From positions 1 to 15,264 of the forward strand of contig DIKT01000093.1 in assembly GCA_002424635.1 (NCBI GenBank): a stretch of DNA of 15,264 nt. The letters are read 5' to 3'. The DNA is from Desulfobulbaceae bacterium UBA5611. Lineage in GTDB: Bacteria > Desulfobacterota > Desulfobulbia > Desulfobulbales > Desulfocapsaceae. Positions 13,691 through 15,264 of the stretch are shown here, piece after piece (the stretch's first letter is position 1; each line of letters opens with the position of its first letter). The notes under the pieces are model-generated. The model saw nothing but the letters and a program-made list of their open reading frames with translations, did no database searches and was not told where the DNA came from. The translations under genes and the position numbers were made by a program.

Positions 13691-14875
13691 TTAGGCGATG
13701 GCATGTAATAAAACGACAGCATGGCAGCTGATGCCTTCTTCCCTACCGGTAAAACCCATTTTTTCAGTGGTAGTTGCCTTCAGATTAATCTGGTCAGGGT
13801 TTACTTGGCACGTCCGGGCCAGGATCTGCCGCATGCTGTCAATATAAGGAGCCAGCTTCGGGGCTTGACAGATGATGGTGAGATCAGCATTGGCAACGGC
13901 CAGACCTTTGTCTGTGGCCAGCGTGATGACCTGTGCCAATAACAGGATGGAGTAAATATCCTTGAAATGCTGATCGGTGTCCGGAAAATGACGGCCGATA
14001 TCGCCCAGTCCGAGAGCGCCGAGCACGGCATCGCAGAGGGCATGGGTGACGACATCGGCATCAGAGTGGCCGGCCAGCCCCAGCTCATGCGGGATGGTGA
14101 CACCAGCCAGGACCAGATCGCGGCCTTCGACAAGGCGGTGGGCGTCATAGCCGTGGCCAATCCGCATGGGAGGGATGGTGAGTGGTTGCATGATTTTTTC
14201 CGCCAGGGTCAGGTCTTCAGGTCGGGTGATCTTAATGTTGGTCTCGGATCCTTCAATCAGGGTGACGGCAATCCCTGCGAGCTCCAGCAGAGCGGCTTCG
14301 TCGGTTACTTCTCTGTCTCCAAGCGCTGCATATGCTTGCTTTAATAGTAAGAGCCGTGCCGCCTGCGGGGTCTGGGCCTGCCATAGGTCCTGGCGGTCAA
14401 TGGTTGCCTCAATGGTTTGATCGGCCCGGGCTTTTTTCAGGGTATCTTTGACGGGTATGGCGGCAATGGCCGCGCCATGCTGCCAGGCGGCCTCCAGGCA
14501 ACGTTGGATAAGGTTTGGCTTGATCAGAGGTCTGGCCCCATCATGGACGAGAACGATGTCGGTTGCATCCGTCAGCAATTCCAGACCGGCTAATACCGAA
14601 TCCTGCCGTCTCCGGCCTCCGGCGGTGACGATGATAGCGGCGCTGCTCAGGTTATACTCCGTGAGCAGGCGGTGAGTGTCAGCAATGAAGTCCGCTGGGA
14701 CAACCACAATAATGGGGCTAATAGATGGGACGGCCGTAAAGGCGCGGATAGTATGGATCAGGATGGGGGCGCCGGCCAGGTGATGGTACTGTTTCGGATG
14801 ATTCAGGCCCATCCTGGTTCCGCTTCCGGCGGCAGGAATAATGACGGCGGCAGATGGCATAGGGTTGATCAACAA
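13691..14875 (-). CDS. ispDF: Bifunctional IspD-IspF, MEP isoprenoid pathway
   Basis: This 394-residue fusion carries two non-consecutive MEP pathway enzymes. Residues 7 to about 230 are IspD (MEP cytidylyltransferase): PAAGSGTRMG is the CTP-binding loop, followed by KQY, AGGRRRQDSV, HDGARPL and VTDEAALLE. Residues about 237-394 are IspF (MECDP synthase): GHGYDAHRL and AGHSDADVVTHALCDAVLGALGLGDIGRHFPD carry the zinc ligands (Asp and His) and active-site residues, and TTEKMGFTGREEGI closes the domain. IspDF fusions are known in alpha-, epsilon- and some other proteobacteria. The TTG at 14875 has AAAGGGG seven bases upstream; the ATG at 14860 (MPSAAVIIPAAG) lacks a ribosome binding site but is the more usual N-terminus, so the start is open. 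Confidence 0.96.
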   Translation of the reverse strand: MLINPMPSAAVIIPAAGSGTRMGLNHPKQYHHLAGAPILIHTIRAFTAVPSISPIIVVVPADFIADTHRLLTEYNLSSAAIIVTAGGRRRQDSVLAGLELLTDATDIVLVHDGARPLIKPNLIQRCLEAAWQHGAAIAAIPVKDTLKKARADQTIEATIDRQDLWQAQTPQAARLLLLKQAYAALGDREVTDEAALLELAGIAVTLIEGSETNIKITRPEDLTLAEKIMQPLTIPPMRIGHGYDAHRLVEGRDLVLAGVTIPHELGLAGHSDADVVTHALCDAVLGALGLGDIGRHFPDTDQHFKDIYSILLLAQVITLATDKGLAVANADLTIICQAPKLAPYIDSMRQILARTCQVNPDQINLKATTTEKMGFTGREEGISCHAVVLLHAIA

Positions 14876-14889
14876 AGACTTGCCCCTTT

Positions 14890-15228
14890 CGTAACGGCTT
14901 TAATCTGTCATTTGCCAGGCGCCACACACAGAACCAGCGGATAGGCTTTGCTCTTGTCTTAACGGTCTCTTGTATTTTGCGGCAGATCTAATTGGCCAAA
15001 CGCCACACTAAGCAACAGCAGAACAGATTGCTGTTACTTGGATGCGGCATAAGAGTCCGTAAATGAAACAAGCAAAAAAAGACCTTGCTTGGCTTCTTAA
15101 TGGTCTTTTGTATGGTTTGCGGCAGATCTAATTGGCCAAACGCCACACTAAGTAACAGCATGATGCGGCATAAGAGTCCGTAAATAAAACAAGCAAAAAA
15201 AGACCTTGCTTGTTTTATAACGGTCTCT
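14890..15228 (-). repeat. Degenerate tandem repeats between rnpB and ispDF
   Basis: Two well-matched units, 14959-15096 (138 bp) and 15097-15216 (120 bp), share GCGGCAGATCTAATTGG, CCAAACGCCACACTAAG, GCGGCATAAGAGTCCGTAAA and GCAAAAAAAGACCTTGCTTG (+ strand reading). A worn copy appears at about 14890-14958 (GCCAGGCGCCACACACAG, then TTTGCTCTTGTCTTAACGG). The unit start (TAACGGTCTCT) recurs at 15218-15228 beside the rnpB end. The units differ mainly by an extra hairpin segment in the 14959-15096 copy. No open reading frame is evident, and unit length and layout do not fit CRISPR. Confidence 0.85.
15182..15219 (-). terminator. Probable rnpB terminator
   Basis: On the minus strand ATAAAACAAGCAA and TTGCTTGTTTTAT form a perfect 13-bp stem around a T-rich loop, a short distance after the presumed rnpB 3' end, with T-rich sequence after it. 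A shortened version (CAAGCAA/TTGCTTG, about 15067-15092) is present in the next repeat unit. Confidence 0.55.
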
Positions 15229-15235
15229 AAAATAA

Positions 15236-15264
15236 ATTGAAGCGGGTTATAAGCCGAATTCTGT
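15236..15264 (-). ncRNA. rnpB: RNase P RNA, extreme 3' end (partial)
   Basis: Read on the minus strand from the window edge the sequence is ACAGAATTCGGCTTAT, then AACCCGCTTC. ACAGAAyyCGGCTTA is the conserved 3' region (CR V) of bacterial RNase P RNA; in E. coli it is ACAGAACCCGGCTTAT. The following CCCGCTTC would be the 3' strand of helix P1, and the 5' strand lies outside the window. Only about 29 nt are visible, so the call rests on this one motif and the mature end is approximate. Confidence 0.7.

Noticed and set aside
14959..15216. CRISPR-like repetition
   Set aside because: The units are about 120-138 bp with similarity along the whole unit, not short repeats separated by unique spacers of constant length.

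Overview
The window reads as bacterial chromosome, most likely a sulfate-reducer-type Desulfobacterota (Desulfobulbales-like). This placement is an inference from gene content: a lysA-dapF-dapA-dapB run, a selenocysteine-containing SelD, an IspD-IspF fusion, a PurF with propeptide and Fe-S ligands, and a ferredoxin-containing protein. No sequence search was possible.

Region 1 (1-3412, + strand) is a lysine/diaminopimelate operon: the 3' end of lysA, then dapF, dapA, dapB and folK. Region 2 (3413-5802, +) holds a small membrane-anchored YHS protein translationally coupled to a TalC-type transaldolase, then a secreted lytic transglycosylase and the phosphatidylglycerophosphate synthase pgsA. 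Region 3 (5803-8153) is a tRNA-Leu(CAA) gene with its own promoter. It is followed by a 2.17 kb insert bounded by perfect 25-bp direct repeats, the first of which is the 3' end of the tRNA. The insert carries only a hipB-hipA toxin-antitoxin pair (- strand), a recognisable promoter/operator region, and about 300 bp of AT-rich DNA with no recognisable gene and no integrase. It looks like a small tRNA-targeted island.

Region 4 (8154-11092) has a small unknown gene (+), an unusual ferredoxin-HD-phosphohydrolase fusion (-), and purF (-). Region 5 (11334-12386, +) is selD. Its true start lies 57 codons upstream of the longest uninterrupted frame, because an in-frame UGA at 11370 encodes the catalytic selenocysteine and is followed by a bSECIS-like hairpin. 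Region 6 (12388-14875, -) holds an M20 peptidase and the fused ispDF. Region 7 (14876-15264, -) holds degenerate tandem repeats with terminator-like hairpins, then what looks like the extreme 3' end of rnpB (RNase P RNA) running off the window.

Most genes are housekeeping: cell-wall and lysine precursors, folate, pentose phosphate, phospholipid, purine and isoprenoid synthesis. The points of real interest are the recoded selD, the tRNA-bounded hipBA island, the ferredoxin-HD fusion, and the structured repeats between rnpB and ispDF.
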